A stretch of DNA of 64,000 nt from Pararge aegeria (GCF_905163445.1 NC_053184.1:19282001-19346000), one strand, 5' to 3'; positions 50,690-61,925 are shown, counted from the stretch's first letter. Program-made: numbers and translations. Notes: generated by a model from the sequence alone, not told the origin.

Positions 50690-50995
50690 TAAGGCGGTGA
50701 TAGCATTGTGGTTAAGACTTCAGCTACTCTTTTGGGGGCCGAGTTCGAATCCCGGCGCGCACCTGCAACTATTTAAGTTAAGGTGCTTTTAAAGCAATTT
50801 AAATATCACTTTTTTCAACGGGGAAGGAAAACATCGTGACAAACCTGCTTGTTTGACAGTTCTACATAATGTTCTCAAAGGTGTGTGGAGTCCGCCAATC
50901 CGCACTGGGCCAGCGTTGTGGACTATGGCCTTAAACCCTTCCCATTGTGGGTGGAGACCCGTGATCTGTAGTGAGCTGCTAATGGGTTGAGTATT
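50690..50995 (+). mobile_element. SINE family B, full length
   Basis: GGCGGTGATAGCATTGTGGTT, GCCGAGTTCGAATCCCGGCG, AAAACATCGTGACAAACCTG, GGGCCAGCGTTGTGGACTAT, ending AATGGGTTGAGTAT. Confidence 0.8.
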
Positions 50996-51236
50996 AAACT
51001 AAGAAAAAAAACACGTTCAACTTTACAATAACACGAAAAAGGGAGCCGTATCATGTCAGGATCTTCCAGGGAAATATATAAAAGCTGAAAGGGTACGCGC
51101 TGTTATAATAATAAATCGCCATTCCGTCTCCTCTGTCCTAAGCAAACATCTCATGAAAAATATACACGGCTTTGCAGAGGGTACGGTTGGGCAGATGCGT
51201 GTTATTGTGTATTTTTCGTCATCATTGTTATCTACA

Positions 51237-51722
51237 ATCAGCAGATATATTATGATAATTAAGCTTAATTTGCTATACTCCGCCGAAAGCAGGAGTATAT
51301 ACATGGTGTAATAAATAAATGCTTTTTTTTTCACTATAATAGACTAGCGCTTGACTACAATATCACCTGATGGAAAGTGTAGATGTGGCCTAAGATGGGA
51401 CGCGCTTGCCTAGACGAAGCCCATTCAATCTTGTTATAAAAATACCCAGGTTGTAAGATGTAGGAAACACAGAACTCAGTAGGCTGTTCTACACCCCAGC
51501 CATGCGTATAAGAAAAGAAGATGCAAATCGCTTTGTGCCAGTTATTGGGATATTAGCAACAACAGTTTATACTCTATTATATACGGCAATGTACCCTCTA
51601 CGCACGTTTCGTTCCTATACCGAAGCATCTTCAAAAGATGTTCACGTTACAATGAACAATTGTTAAGTACAGTAGTAAGTTTGACTTTGGAATTCCGCAA
51701 AGTAACGCCTGCTTCTATCCAA
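51237..51722 (+). mobile_element. MITE-like element split by a LINE fragment
   Basis: Left part GATAATTAAGCTTAATTTGC, CTCCGCCGAAAGCAGGAG to about 51315. Right part from about 51570 (GGCAATGTACCCTCTACGCA, then TTGGAATTCCGCAAAGTAAC) to the end AACGCCTGCTTCTATCCAA. The middle belongs to another element. Confidence 0.65.
51325..51560 (-). mobile_element. LINE fragment nested in the MITE (family of 6527-7325)
   Basis: GCGCTTGACTACAATATCACC, GCGCTTGCCTAGACGAAGCC, GTAGGAAACACAG, TTCTACACC, CGCTTTGTGCCAGT, in the order seen at 6545-6760. Confidence 0.55.
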
Positions 51723-51729
51723 TAATCAG

Positions 51730-52785
51730 CAGGTAGACTATAAGTAGATTTTTTTAGTTTGTACCGGCTTTAAAAGATAAATGATAATGATATGATAATG
51801 TTTATTTCCAAAAATCTTAAATCTAAACAATATAGTAAAAACATTTCCAATTTTATAGGATGGGGCATCCCATCTTATCATCTATCATGGAAGTCTTAAA
51901 AAATTATATTACTACAAGCTTCTGAAGCTAAACTAAGAAACCTTGTATTTCAGCTTCAGTGCCTTCACCCCCTAGGGTTTTTGATTATTTTTAGCTTAAA
52001 TATTAAACATGCAGTTATAATTACTTAATAATAATAGGAATATACTAACGGGCTAATTGATTTATAATTTTTGTAAAAGGTTGATTATAAATATGTTATA
52101 TACTACTTGTTCCTCTCTATAAAAAAATAATAAATATAAAGGTGTATGTCAGTTGTGTGTGTGTGTGTGTGTGTTGTAGTGAAGAGAGGGTGTGTATTAC
52201 TGTATTCATTAATGAGAATGAATGTGTGTAAAGGGTACTTTGTAAATAAAGTTGTTAGTAAATAAATTAAATTTTGCCAAAAAATGGGTGCCCTTTTTAT
52301 TTTAAAATAGTAAGTAGGTTTTCAGTATCGTCATATGATAAACTCTTTAAATATGTAGTTATGGCTTTTTTACAATTTATTTTGTTGAGGGGGTAGATGT
52401 TCGTTGACTCATTTATTTTGTTATACAAATGAGGTCCCAGGAAACAAAAGAATTTTTTAATAATTGTGATTTGATAATTGTGATGTTTTTACTACGGTAT
52501 GTTTTCTGCGTTAATTAAGATGGGCAGTAAGCAGATAAGAGCTCTAGTGGGCTACAATATCGAACACTACCACCCGCTTCAGACGTCTGATTCTTTCCAC
52601 AATCATTAGGCTGTATACCAGCGGATTGAGGTGTAATACCAAGCGTTGCCGATATTTAAGGTTTCATTCTAAGTGGTGATGTATTTTAGTTTTGCGTGTA
52701 AAACAGACAGCATTAGCAATCGTTCTGAGGACAAAAAAAATTGGGTGTATTTTTATTATTCCTTTGCGCAACGTTGCTTCTTAAA
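51730..52785. other. Non-coding stretch with a GT microsatellite
   Basis: Includes (GT)n at 52153-52175. No coding signal. Confidence 0.45.
52153..52175. repeat. (TG)n microsatellite
   Basis: About ten TG units. Confidence 0.9.
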
Positions 52786-52789
52786 TTAT

Positions 52790-52912
52790 TTTAAATGGCA
52801 ATATGAGATAGCGTTAACAATTTAGTCTTAAGTTTACGAATGTTGTTAGAGCCACTACAAAAAAATATGTACAATATTTTTTATGTAAATAAAATTTTGA
52901 AAAAATAAATAT
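52790..52912 (+). mobile_element. Decayed LINE 3' tail
   Basis: GGCAATATGAGATAGCGTTAAC, CTTAAGTTTACGAATGTTGT, as in the tail at 10315-10430, shortened. Confidence 0.45.
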
Positions 52913-52999
52913 TAGACTTCCTCCGACCTCTGTAGGGATTGTCGGATTCCAAATCGGGAAATTAAGATATTAATTGTTGTTCCGTATATCAAACGTTTC

Positions 53000-53375
53000 C
53001 AAAGTGCAAGCATAAATACTTTATTTTTATTTTTATTTATATTTATTTATTATTTTCTATCTTATTATCTAACACTGAAAAGGAATGTAAATGTCAAGAT
53101 TCCAAACGTTCGCTAGCGCCACCTACCTATCAACTTTCAAAATGTCATTCGCTTTCGGACTATTCTCGCTAACGTACAACGCGGCGCGGCGCGCACGTCC
53201 TTGTTAATTCGGGACTTCAACCCTTTCTTATAATAATATATGCATGAACTATCAAAGACAAGGATAAGTCTTTATCGCAGCAAAAGAAAATAAGATCATC
53301 AACCTTACTAACTCAAAGAATATTTATCCAATTTTAATTTTATTTAAAAATGTGTGTGCGTTTTTTAAATAAAAA
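53000..53375. other. Non-coding stretch with a short GC-rich patch
   Basis: 53100-53215 is richer in CG (AACGCGGCGCGGCGCGCAC) than its surroundings. I cannot tell whether this is a regulatory element or a piece of a repeat. Confidence 0.35.
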
Positions 53376-53379
53376 AATT

Positions 53380-53695
53380 ATTATTATTTATTGATGAAAG
53401 AGTAAAATGTTCCTGGTCACCGCATTTAATATTCACTATTTCATTTTATATTCTATTTAGAATTCATTAATACCACTTTATAAATATTTTCATTCGTTGA
53501 ATAGAATAATTGAGAGTAGAAAATTGAAGGTTAGATCAGCACATGCCAATATAACCTTGTCATTGAACATTATAGAATGTCACAATCGCCAGAATAATTA
53601 TTAATTACAAAAGTAATAATTAAGAAGCGAATCCAAATTATTATTTTTAAATAGCGGAAACTACACAGTCGTCTGACGTAAGCGTACTGTACTTC
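53380..53695 (-). repeat. Dispersed repeat, inverted partner of 30540-30795
   Basis: TTGATGAAAGAGTAAAATGT at the left and CACAGTCGTCTGACGTAAGC at the right, the reverse complement of the partner's two ends. Confidence 0.6.
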
Positions 53696-53699
53696 CGTC

Positions 53700-54625
53700 A
53701 GAAAAAATCTGAGTAACTCCCTAGTAGCGGCTAAAGGAGTCTCACTTCAAGAATATTCTTACAACTATAAATTGTAATATTTCTTAGAAGGCTTAGCACC
53801 AGGAAAACAGGAACTTTAAATAATTTTCCACAACACTGATTTAACACATCTATATATTGGAATCTAGACATCACATATTTTGGAATTCTACCAATCGTGC
53901 TCATAAAATATCGTCTAATGCTACGTCCGACCGCCTCATCGTACGACAACCTCTCACCCTCAATAAAAAAACTACCGCACATATGTACCCTCAAAAAGTA
54001 TCGTTGATTGATTATTTTATAACTAGTTTGTGTTTCTACATTTTAATTATTATTAATATAATTCACACGTATATTTATAGGAATTTCGAAAAAGAAAATA
54101 ACAAATATTAGTGCAACAATTATCAAGATCAATTCCTGCATATAACTCAATATCACAAATATACGTAACTTTTAATAATAATATAACTTAAAACCCTATT
54201 TTTGTAAAAGATAATAAAACAGTTGAAAGGGTTCTGTAATAACAATAAATCGTAATTTTGCCGTAGACCCCGTCCTAAGCACACATCTCACGAAAAATAC
54301 ACATACCAGAATGGAGGTAGTATGAGAAACATGCATCACTTATTTCTGTGTCAAATACCTAGCGTAGGAATGGCGCACCCTTTGAAAAATATTAGTCAAC
54401 TTCTTAAGATACCCGCGTTTGTTCATGTTTTTAGAGAATCTCGTTCAAACTGCCTCGTCTTATTTTGCCAGACTTAATTTATGCAATAGGGTATAGATTT
54501 TCGGTACGATGTTATTCGTTTCGATGCGGTGTGAAAATCAATAGCCCATAAAAGTGTACTTCTTTGCTAAAATCCTCTTAAAATGGTAAAGTTTGCTGTT
54601 GCAAATAATGTTTTAACGTTAATAA
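53700..54625. other. Non-coding stretch, no recognised feature
   Basis: 54225-54300 resembles 51105-51170 (ACAATAAATCG, CCTAAGCAxACATCTCA, GAAAAATACAC), so it is a remnant of a shared repeat. Nothing coding. Confidence 0.4.
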
Positions 54626-54629
54626 ACCA

Positions 54630-54735
54630 CAAACCCATTTTCGGCTCACTACAGGGCATGGGTCTCCTCGCACAGTGAGAAGGGTTTAAAACGTTGCCCC
54701 CACGCTCGGCCCAGTGCCGATTGGTTAATTCCACA
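54630..54735 (-). mobile_element. SINE family B 3' part
   Basis: GGCTCACTACAGGGCATGGG, TCTCCTCGCACAGTGAGAAG, GCTCGGCCCAGTGCCGATTGG. Confidence 0.65.
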
Positions 54736-54892
54736 CGTTTCTTCATCAGGGCGGACACAATTGCAACATTAGCCCTGCAGATATCTCGCAACAGGCTTGC
54801 AACAGGCGTAAATCTTGCAATCTTTGCAAGTCAGATGAATAAACGATGAAGTCACTGGTGTACACCGATTCCTCATAGATGATTTATTCATT

Positions 54893-55125
54893 TGACGTTC
54901 GATTGGCGCATTTGGCAGAGACCCTGCGTTTGGAGCCCAAGGTGACTTCGATTCCCACAACTGGAAAATGTTTGTGTGATGAACATGAATGTATTTTAGT
55001 GTCTGGGCATTTAACTATATTTATAAGTATATTATTCATTAATATTCATCAGTTATCTTAGTAACCATAACACAAGCCACGCTTACTTTGGGGCTAGAAG
55101 GCGAAGTACGTGTTGTCTTAGTATA
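54893..55125 (+). mobile_element. SINE family A, full length
   Basis: GACGTTCGATTGGCGCATTT, GTGACTTCGATTCCCACAAC, CCACGCTTACTTTGGGGCTA. Confidence 0.8.
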
Positions 55126-55129
55126 TTTT

Positions 55130-55845
55130 TATTTATTGTTCAACTCGGTTGATATAAAGCCTACAAAAATCTGGTATGTCTGACAGCGCTGCAATATCAT
55201 TTTTGGGGTTCCACAATCCAACTCAAATGAGGAAAACCTAGGACTAAACTGACTTGTATTTAAAAAGTTTGTGTTATTTAGTTCATTTCAATTTTTATCC
55301 AACCTCATTATATACATTTGTTTAGGTTTAATATTAGTTTGTTAGTAATAGTTGTCATTTTATTTTTATAACATGTTGGTGCTCTTACAAAATAATTATT
55401 ACAAACTTTTAAAATGTCAGAGTTTAAATACATAATACATCGACGTTATTCCGTTGATTGTTATAAAAACACAAATATTTATCACGATAATCAAAATTTA
55501 TACTTGATTACATATTTGATGAATTGATACTCTGTGGTTGAACTAAGTTGTGTTCAGTCAAACCATATTTTACATCAGGACAAGAGATACAAGCTCGAAA
55601 CAAGAATAAATGTATTTTAAAGTTACGGAACCCTACATTTTCCGCGGACTGCCACACACTTGACCAGTTATTAAATTTACCTCCAGTCGGTTTTAAAAGC
55701 GTCAAAGCGTAACAGTGAAAGGTTATGAAGAGAATGCTTTTAAAATAATTACTATAGTTAAACGAACTGTGACAATAAAATGTATAAAGATAGTTGTAGC
55801 CATCTAGCTTTTGTTAACATTTATCATCAGGCTATTAAACTTTTA
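55130..55845. other. Non-coding stretch, no recognised feature
   Basis: 55685-55750 (AAGCGTCAAAGCGTAACAGTG, then TTTTAAAATAATTACT) recurs at 58012-58070, a short dispersed repeat. No coding signal. Confidence 0.45.
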
Positions 55846-55849
55846 CTGC

Positions 55850-56060
55850 TAGGCAGCCTCTTCTCCAATACTAGCCAGGGTTTTAGAACATAGACCCACA
55901 ACATTGCTTCAATCAGGACTAAAGGGTTTTAACGATTATTATCACATGTGTATATCCAGAATCGAAGGCTTAACGTGCTCTCCGAGGCACGAGTATTGAC
56001 TCTGATAATTTTCCAACTCCGGCCCGCTACTGTTTTGCTTACAGGTTTTCCTGCGTGTCC
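55850..56060 (+). repeat. Dispersed repeat family D
   Basis: GGGTTTTAGAACATAGACCC, ACGTGCTCTCCGAGGCACGAG, AATTTTCCAACTCCGGCCCG. Confidence 0.5.
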
Positions 56061-56084
56061 TGAAACCCTACTGTAGTGACCATT

Positions 56085-56200
56085 ATTATCATTGTTAACT
56101 CGTTACCGGTCCACTTCACCGGTTACCTATCAAAATGAGAAGGGCTTGTGCCGTAGACCACTATGAACGCCAAATGCAGATTGGTGGACTTCACATGAAC
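56085..56200 (-). mobile_element. SINE family B fragment
   Basis: GTTAACTCGTTACCGGTCCAC, AAAATGAGAAGGGCTTGTGCCG, CAGATTGGTGGACTTCACATG. Confidence 0.55.
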
Positions 56201-56204
56201 ATCA

Positions 56205-57210
56205 CACATTTTTTTCTTTTTTTTTTTAAGGGATCATTAAACTGCTAACAATCAATGACGTAATCATGAGAATAACATAAATAGAAGAGAAAGCGGAAGA
56301 TTGAAACCTTCTAGAAATGACCACAGACTACAGCTTTAACGTGATATACAGCTTTAAACTGATTTTAAGTATCACAGTTATTCATTAAATCACAAGACTC
56401 CACAGGCAAGAGAAACCCACTGAAGTTTTTAAAAGTAAAAGAAAGTTATTCTTTCGAAGTTCAAACGTAGTTATAACAAGTGTTTGCGCACAATTATCTA
56501 CAGAGAGTGAATGTTTATTGCGTAAAGCTCGTAAAATGAATGAACGCAAGAGAGTTCCAGTGAATGGCGATTAGACATGAGTGGTAGTTGATAACAGGCC
56601 ACCCTTAGGAACATGCAGCACTGTCTTAGAAGTCTGGGATTACCTAAAATTAACTTTCGTTTAATGATCCCCAAAAATTCATAATCTATACCTACTTCTA
56701 TAGGTACTAATATTATAATGAGGAAAGATTTGTTTGCTTGGTTGTTTGTAGTCGATAAACTGTGAAATCCCTGCTAATATTATAAATGAAGTACGTCTGC
56801 TTGTTTTGGAGTCAGTCGAAAGCACGGATAGTTCTCATGTTATTTGTAAAATACCGTAAAAAACGCGGACGAAGAATATGGGGTAACATTGCTATAATTT
56901 ATCTCAGTAATACTATAATTACAGTCTGAAATAATCGTTTCTGTAAAGCAAGGCAGAAGAAACTGTGCTTACGAACTGCTTTACACCCATGCGCTGGCTA
57001 AATGGTCCATCATACGACTTGCGTAGAAGGCTACGAAGACAAATTTGGTATTTTACAGCGTGTAATTTCAATAGATAAATGATCAATACTTACGAGTATA
57101 TTATGAATTAATGTTTGTAACCCAGTCACGACAAAACGGTTAAACGAATCTGGACGAAATTAAGCACAGATTGTAGGCAAGTCCGCCCTCGCTCATCTTG
57201 TCCTAGTCTT
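56205..57210. other. Non-coding stretch
   Basis: 56735-56890 has the AACCGT/AAAACGCGGACGAAG shape of the decayed dispersed repeats. No coding signal otherwise. Confidence 0.4.
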
Positions 57211-57214
57211 AATG

Positions 57215-57335
57215 TTGCCCGGCAGAGATCGCTACTAAGCGATAAGGCCGCCTTTTGTATTCTACTTCTGTATTTCTATTGTATTTTTTTCCTAACTTCA
57301 TAGAGGTGTACAAATAAAGAGTTAAATAATAAGAA
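57215..57335 (+). mobile_element. LINE 3' tail
   Basis: GTTGCCCGGCAGAGATCGCT, GCGATAAGGCCGCCTTTTGT, ending GTGTACAAATAAAGAGTT. Confidence 0.7.
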
Positions 57336-57514
57336 TAGGGTACTTTGTATTTCGGTATTGTTTACAGGTTCTCTGTGGTTTTTACAGAGCCAGAGATCGA
57401 CATGTTTTTTGAAAATAACATAATCATCCCTGCATATAAAAGGTTCCCGAAAAAAAACGTCAGTAACAACAAGTTGAGGATGAAACTTTACAATGCGTTC
57501 GTATATAATCTGTG

Positions 57515-57700
57515 GTGCTCTATTGCGCAGTTAACACTAGATGTCACTGATGTTAAGATATTTATTTACTTATTTAAGTTGGTACTATAACGTTCAGTCA
57601 CGACTTTCGGATCAGTCTGTTGTGGGTATTTTGATAATAAAGCAGTTGTCATCCAACACGAGTTTCATTAACATAACATGGTGACAGCGGTGGGAAACGA
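57515..57700 (+). mobile_element. Possible LTR-retrotransposon end with primer-binding region
   Basis: TTTTGATAATAAAGCAGTTG and CACGAGTTTCATTAACATAA end at TGGTGACAGCGGTGGGA, the layout of an LTR end followed by a tRNA primer site. I see no second LTR or coding region. The identification is from the motif only. Confidence 0.35.
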
Positions 57701-57724
57701 ACCCACGCCCTTTCGGACTGGTGC

Positions 57725-58525
57725 CTAAAACCTAAAACAAATAAAGAATTAGGATTAGTAAATACTTATTTCGTTTTAATTTTTCGTAAAAGAAACTGAA
57801 ACAGTTAAGTCACATTTGAATTCAAGATGATTCATTGACCAAATATTAATTAGTAAAAAGCTGTGTTTATTTCAGTAGAGAAAACCTTTTTAGTATATTT
57901 CGCCTTTAACGCATAGAGAATCTTTATTTAAAATGAAAAGGTAAAACTTGAAAGAATCCATTTTAAAATCTCAGCTTGGTGCCTCGTTTAAAATTTCGAA
58001 TCTGTTTTTAAAGCGTCAAAGCGTAACAGTGTAAGGTTATGCGGCAAACGCTTTTAAAATAATTACTCTAGCGAGAGGAGTGCTGTGGAAGCGTGGGTTT
58101 ATTTGTCTTTCATACTCGTATAATGGGAGAGGTTTTTAAATAAACATTACTTATAACCGAATATTATGAGGTCTAAAGGAAAGCATCTGCCCGGCTTAAT
58201 AACATTAAAACAGAGAGATCTCTGCAAGACTTGTAAAATAAATGAGTCTGTATTTTTCTTTCTAACGATTTTTAACCTCTATTCACAGAATTGAGAATAT
58301 ACAGAAACCGTGTACACGACTAATATTGAAACATCATAAACCACTCCACATTAGTATTGTTTCTTGAACAGGTGGTTAGACACTTAATTCCATTTAGCAG
58401 TATTATTTTACCTCTAATGTTCTAAACGTTTACCATAAAATGGAGAAAGTGGAAAAAGCTCGTGAGCTAGCAACATTCCGCGGGAGTGAAGTGCGCATGG
58501 TGTTTTCACTGTTTTCGAGCTCGAC
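57725..58525. other. Non-coding stretch
   Basis: Holds the second copy of the short repeat seen at 55685-55750 (58012-58070). Nothing else recognised. Confidence 0.4.
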
Positions 58526-58529
58526 TTCC

Positions 58530-58762
58530 GGTTTCGACTCGTATCAGTACGCACCTGTAACTATTAGTTATGTGCATTTTAAGTAATTTAAATATCACTT
58601 GCTTAAATAGTGAAGGAAAATACCGTGAGGTAACCTGCATGCCTGAGAGTTCTACATAATGATCTCAAAGGTGCGTGGAGTCCACCAATCCGCACTGGGC
58701 CAGCTTGGTGGACTTTAGAGACCCGTGCCCTGTAGTGGACCGACAGTGGGATTAAATGAGAG
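58530..58762 (+). mobile_element. SINE family B
   Basis: Head degraded (CGACTTCCGGTTTCGACTCG), then ATTTAAATATCACTTGCTTA, CCTGCATGCCTGAGAGTTCT, GGGCCAGCTTGGTGGAC, GTGGACCGACAGTGGG. Confidence 0.7.
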
Positions 58763-58769
58763 AAAGGGA

Positions 58770-59098
58770 AGCCAGACAGACCGTAACTTAACGCCGTAAC
58801 GCGATACGTAACGAAGCGGTTAACTCTCTCTTATGAAGTTATCACGTTAAAACTTTTGCATAACAACAGGCCAAGTACTTTGTAAAGGGATCCGTGTTAG
58901 GGTTCCATTATGCAATGATATTAAAAACACATACAAAGAAGCTAAGATACAATACTTTTTATATCAAGAAATAACTAAAAGTAACCGGAGTGAAAATTTG
59001 CTATTATTGTATTAAAATTCCTTTATTTTTAATATATGTGTTACAAAAAAATAAAGAAAAAAATTAACTGACCTAAACTTAACTTAAACCATAGCTTT
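58770..59098. other. Non-coding stretch, no recognised feature
   Basis: No coding or repeat signal. Confidence 0.4.
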
Positions 59099-59101
59099 TA
59101 T

Positions 59102-59274
59102 AAGATATGAGAAATCTGCTACGAGTTATTGATTAGGTATCCTTAGTTTTTATTTGTAAGGGATTAGACCCTTTATTTTATTTGTAAGGGATTTTTATTT
59201 GTAAGGGTCTAATCCCTTACAAATAAAAACTAAGGATACCTAATCAATAACTCGTAGCAGATTTCTCATATCTT
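59102..59274. repeat. Perfect inverted repeat, 70-bp arms
   Basis: Arm 59102-59171 (starts AAGATATGAGAAATCTGCTA) and its exact reverse complement at 59205-59274, with a 33-base spacer. The block TATTTGTAAGGG also recurs within the spacer. The largest foldback in the window. Confidence 0.95.
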
Positions 59275-59481
59275 TAATCTAAAGATTAAAGGCTACGTAG
59301 GTGGTGCGGGAAAAGTTTATTTTCGTCGTGGATTTATTAATCTTACCATTTTTATTTCATAATCCCACGCGACTTTTTCTAAACAAACTTTCTTTAGCTA
59401 TTCATTTTCTAAACAAAACTGGCAAAACCTCCGCGTCGCGTCGCATCGCCTAATTCTTTTTTTTGGTAGTTAAGCATGATA

Positions 59482-59645
59482 TTCAAAAATTCAAAATTCA
59501 TTTATTTCAAGTAGGCCTAATATAAGCACTTTTGAAAAGTCCAGTATGTCTGTTTGTAGTGACTCTACCACCGGTTCGGAAAGCAGAATCTACCGAGAAG
59601 AAGCCGGAAAGAAACTGAGCAGTTGCTCTTTTCCAACATCGTTTG
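59482..59645 (-). mobile_element. CR1/Jockey LINE 3' tail
   Basis: AAAATTCATTTATTTCAAGT, AGTGACTCTACCACCGGTTC, GAAGAAGCCGGAAAGAAACT, TTGCTCTTTTCCAACATC. Confidence 0.8.
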
Positions 59646-59769
59646 ACAATTAAACAATCTTTGTTCTAACAGAACACACAGACAGAGCTACTTACTGAGA
59701 AAAAACTATCAAAAATTGTTTTTTTTGTACTTTCCCATTATGAAAAAATCTTTTATTTATTTACTTACT

Positions 59770-59945
59770 TACTATCATAGGCACTTATGAAGTGTTGATA
59801 TAACTATGTCTCTATTATTGAGGTGATGATGATAACCAATTTCGTTAACTTTAAAACTACAACCAAACGCGACCCGGTCTAAGAAGAGCCCACAACGATC
59901 TAAGCGGGGTATTTTTTGTTATCACCATCTCACAGTCAATTAATT
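59770..59945 (-). mobile_element. LINE 3' tail (TAGACC family)
   Basis: ATAGGCACTTATGAAGTGTTG, AACCAAACGCGACCCGGTCT, AAGAAGAGCCCACAACGA, then TTGTTATCACCATCTCACAG. Confidence 0.65.
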
Positions 59946-60179
59946 GACGATTAATTTAAGGAGGTCCCGAGTTTGATTCCTACAACGACAACGAATTACA
60001 GCCCTAACATCACATGCAAAATTAAAATCAAGTGACTCCTATCACTTCATTAGGTGCGCATTGTATAGCGTGGGTACTATGTCGTTATATCGGTCTTTTC
60101 TTCGATAGGGTTGTCATAAGTAAACACTTAAAGTATTTTGAATTAAAACAAATATGATTCTTTTGATTTAATATCTTTA

Positions 60180-60716
60180 CAGGGAATCACCTCCTCCTTC
60201 TTCAACGGATCATTTACGGTTCAGGCTATTAAATTATGGAACGCCTTGCCGTTAGATATCCGTGAGGCACAATCGATTGGGACCTTCAAGAAACTAGTGA
60301 AAGATCATTATTTGTCTCTTTCAGCCGAACATCGCTGAAGCGAATCATTTTAAATGTGTAATTTGAATTATTTATGTATTTCATACAAATTGAGGATGTT
60401 ATATATTTATATAGATATTTATGTTATATATTTTATTTGTATTTATATGTAATATATTTATATATATATATATTATAGTTATATTTATATATATTTTATT
60501 TGTATTTATATATTTGTATAATTTTTAAATCTTATTTATTGCACCACCTACCTCTTTTCTATGGTTTTTCCTTTTACGCCATTGGTTGCCTGGAAAAAAT
60601 CGCTATGTAGCGATAAGGCCACCAAATTGTACTCTCTTGATATGTATTTATATCTTTGTAACTACTTTTTTTTCTTTGGTGTACAATAAAAGTGTATTCA
60701 TTCATTCATTCATTCA
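60180..60716 (+). mobile_element. CR1/L2-type LINE 3' end with ATTC tail
   Basis: The frame 60198-60339 reads FNGSFTVQAIKLWNALPLDI, then FKKLVKDHYLSLSAEHR and a stop, the C-terminus of CR1/L2-type ORFs. An AT-rich block of TATTTATAT repeats follows (60400-60530), then GCGATAAGGCCACCAAATTG, AATAAAAGTG and a terminal (ATTC)5, a typical LINE tail microsatellite. Confidence 0.85.
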
Positions 60717-60814
60717 CCCTTATTAAATATACTTATGCACCCTTCAACAGTATTCCGTAATTCCGTTACACGTTGTATAATATGTACATTAATTCCTTAA
60801 ATATTTTTACTCCA

Positions 60815-60932
60815 GACCAAACAGATTCACTCCGACACCAGAGCATCCTCAGGAGATGTTGACTTTAAAATGTATAATTGCTAATAAGTTGACTTAAAGC
60901 TATGCCAAGGAACGCCTACTTCTATTGAATAT
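60815..60932 (+). mobile_element. MITE-like element, 3' part
   Basis: AACAGATTCACTCCGACACC, GAGCATCCTCAGGAGATGTTG, ending AACGCCTACTTCTATTG, as in the right part of 51570-51722. Confidence 0.55.
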
Positions 60933-60939
60933 TAGCACC

Positions 60940-61770
60940 TTGTATTATTTTTTAAACGTCGCGTAACGTCGGAATAGTTACGCAATGTTTTTTTTCACGC
61001 TCCGACCCGAACGAGCAAAGTAGACAGCCCACCTGAAGGTAAGTAAGTGTTAAGCCATCGTAGGTCTTGCAAAGTGCCGCTATATGTCAGTCAACAACGC
61101 GTAGGTTTTGGCTGCAAGCGTCATGCGCCCTTAATTATAGCGGCAACCACACCCTTAAGACGCCCTTCAGACCAGAACCAACATCGAAACAGTGCTGCTT
61201 AGAGGCATAAGAACGTAAGCATGGCGCAATACTTCCTCGGACGAGCTCTGATCTATTTACTTCTACTAGTATTATTTCGGCGTTACGCCACGTTAATGAC
61301 TTCGGCGTTAAGAGTTTAAATGTTAATACAGCAGTCCGTTTACGATTGCTGACTTTTTGCTAATCCAGAAGCTTTTAAAGTGAGCGAAAATATCGTCGTC
61401 AGCAAAGTTCCAGAAGCAAGGTTAGGGCTGCTATTTAAAATCAAAATTGCAGTTGAGTTATTGTTGATATAACTGCGCAGTTTGCTTGCAGTTGACGCTC
61501 CGTTCTCGTAGTGTTCAAGACCACCGACTGCAAACTGCACTCAGCAACTGAACATATATTAAATCTTTGGATTCGGTATCAATTCAAATGCATTTCGTAA
61601 AGCAGTCTCCGTATAAAAGTATTTTCATAATAACCACAGGCGGTAGTTAAATTCTTCAACTATATCCGCCCTTGGAGCAATGTGTATGATATATTATGTC
61701 CCCAAGACCTGGCCCAGTCGGTGCCATCGAAAGCAAGCTCAAGCGTATCGGTGGACATATGTATATATAT
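60940..61770. other. Non-coding stretch, no recognised feature
   Basis: The open frame at 61340-61540 (minus) shows no family features. 61010-61200 is moderately GC-rich and may be a LINE remnant. Confidence 0.35.
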
Positions 61771-61774
61771 ATAT

Positions 61775-61925
61775 TTTACTTCCTAAAATTTTTAGGCCAC
61801 GCCCTCCCTCGTTTTTGCCGCACGTCCTAAGGTTGGCTGATCCTTGATAGAATGTGCTTTAGCATTAAGTCCGCTTTTTATCAATCGTTTTTTTTGGTTG
61901 TGTGCAATAAACTGAAAAAATAAAT
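61775..61925 (+). mobile_element. LINE 3' tail (partner of 63640-63770)
   Basis: GGCCACGCCCTCCCTCGTTT, CACGTCCTAAGGTTGGCTGAT, TAGAATGTGCTTTAGCATTAAG, GTTGTGTGCAATAAACTG. Confidence 0.65.

Noticed and set aside
57345..57590. 81-codon open frame on plus
   Set aside because: It overlaps what may be an LTR-element end and has no recognisable domain.
60400..60530. AT-rich repeats as a possible origin or matrix-attachment site
   Set aside because: The block lies inside a LINE 3' region between its stop codon and its tail; no independent evidence.
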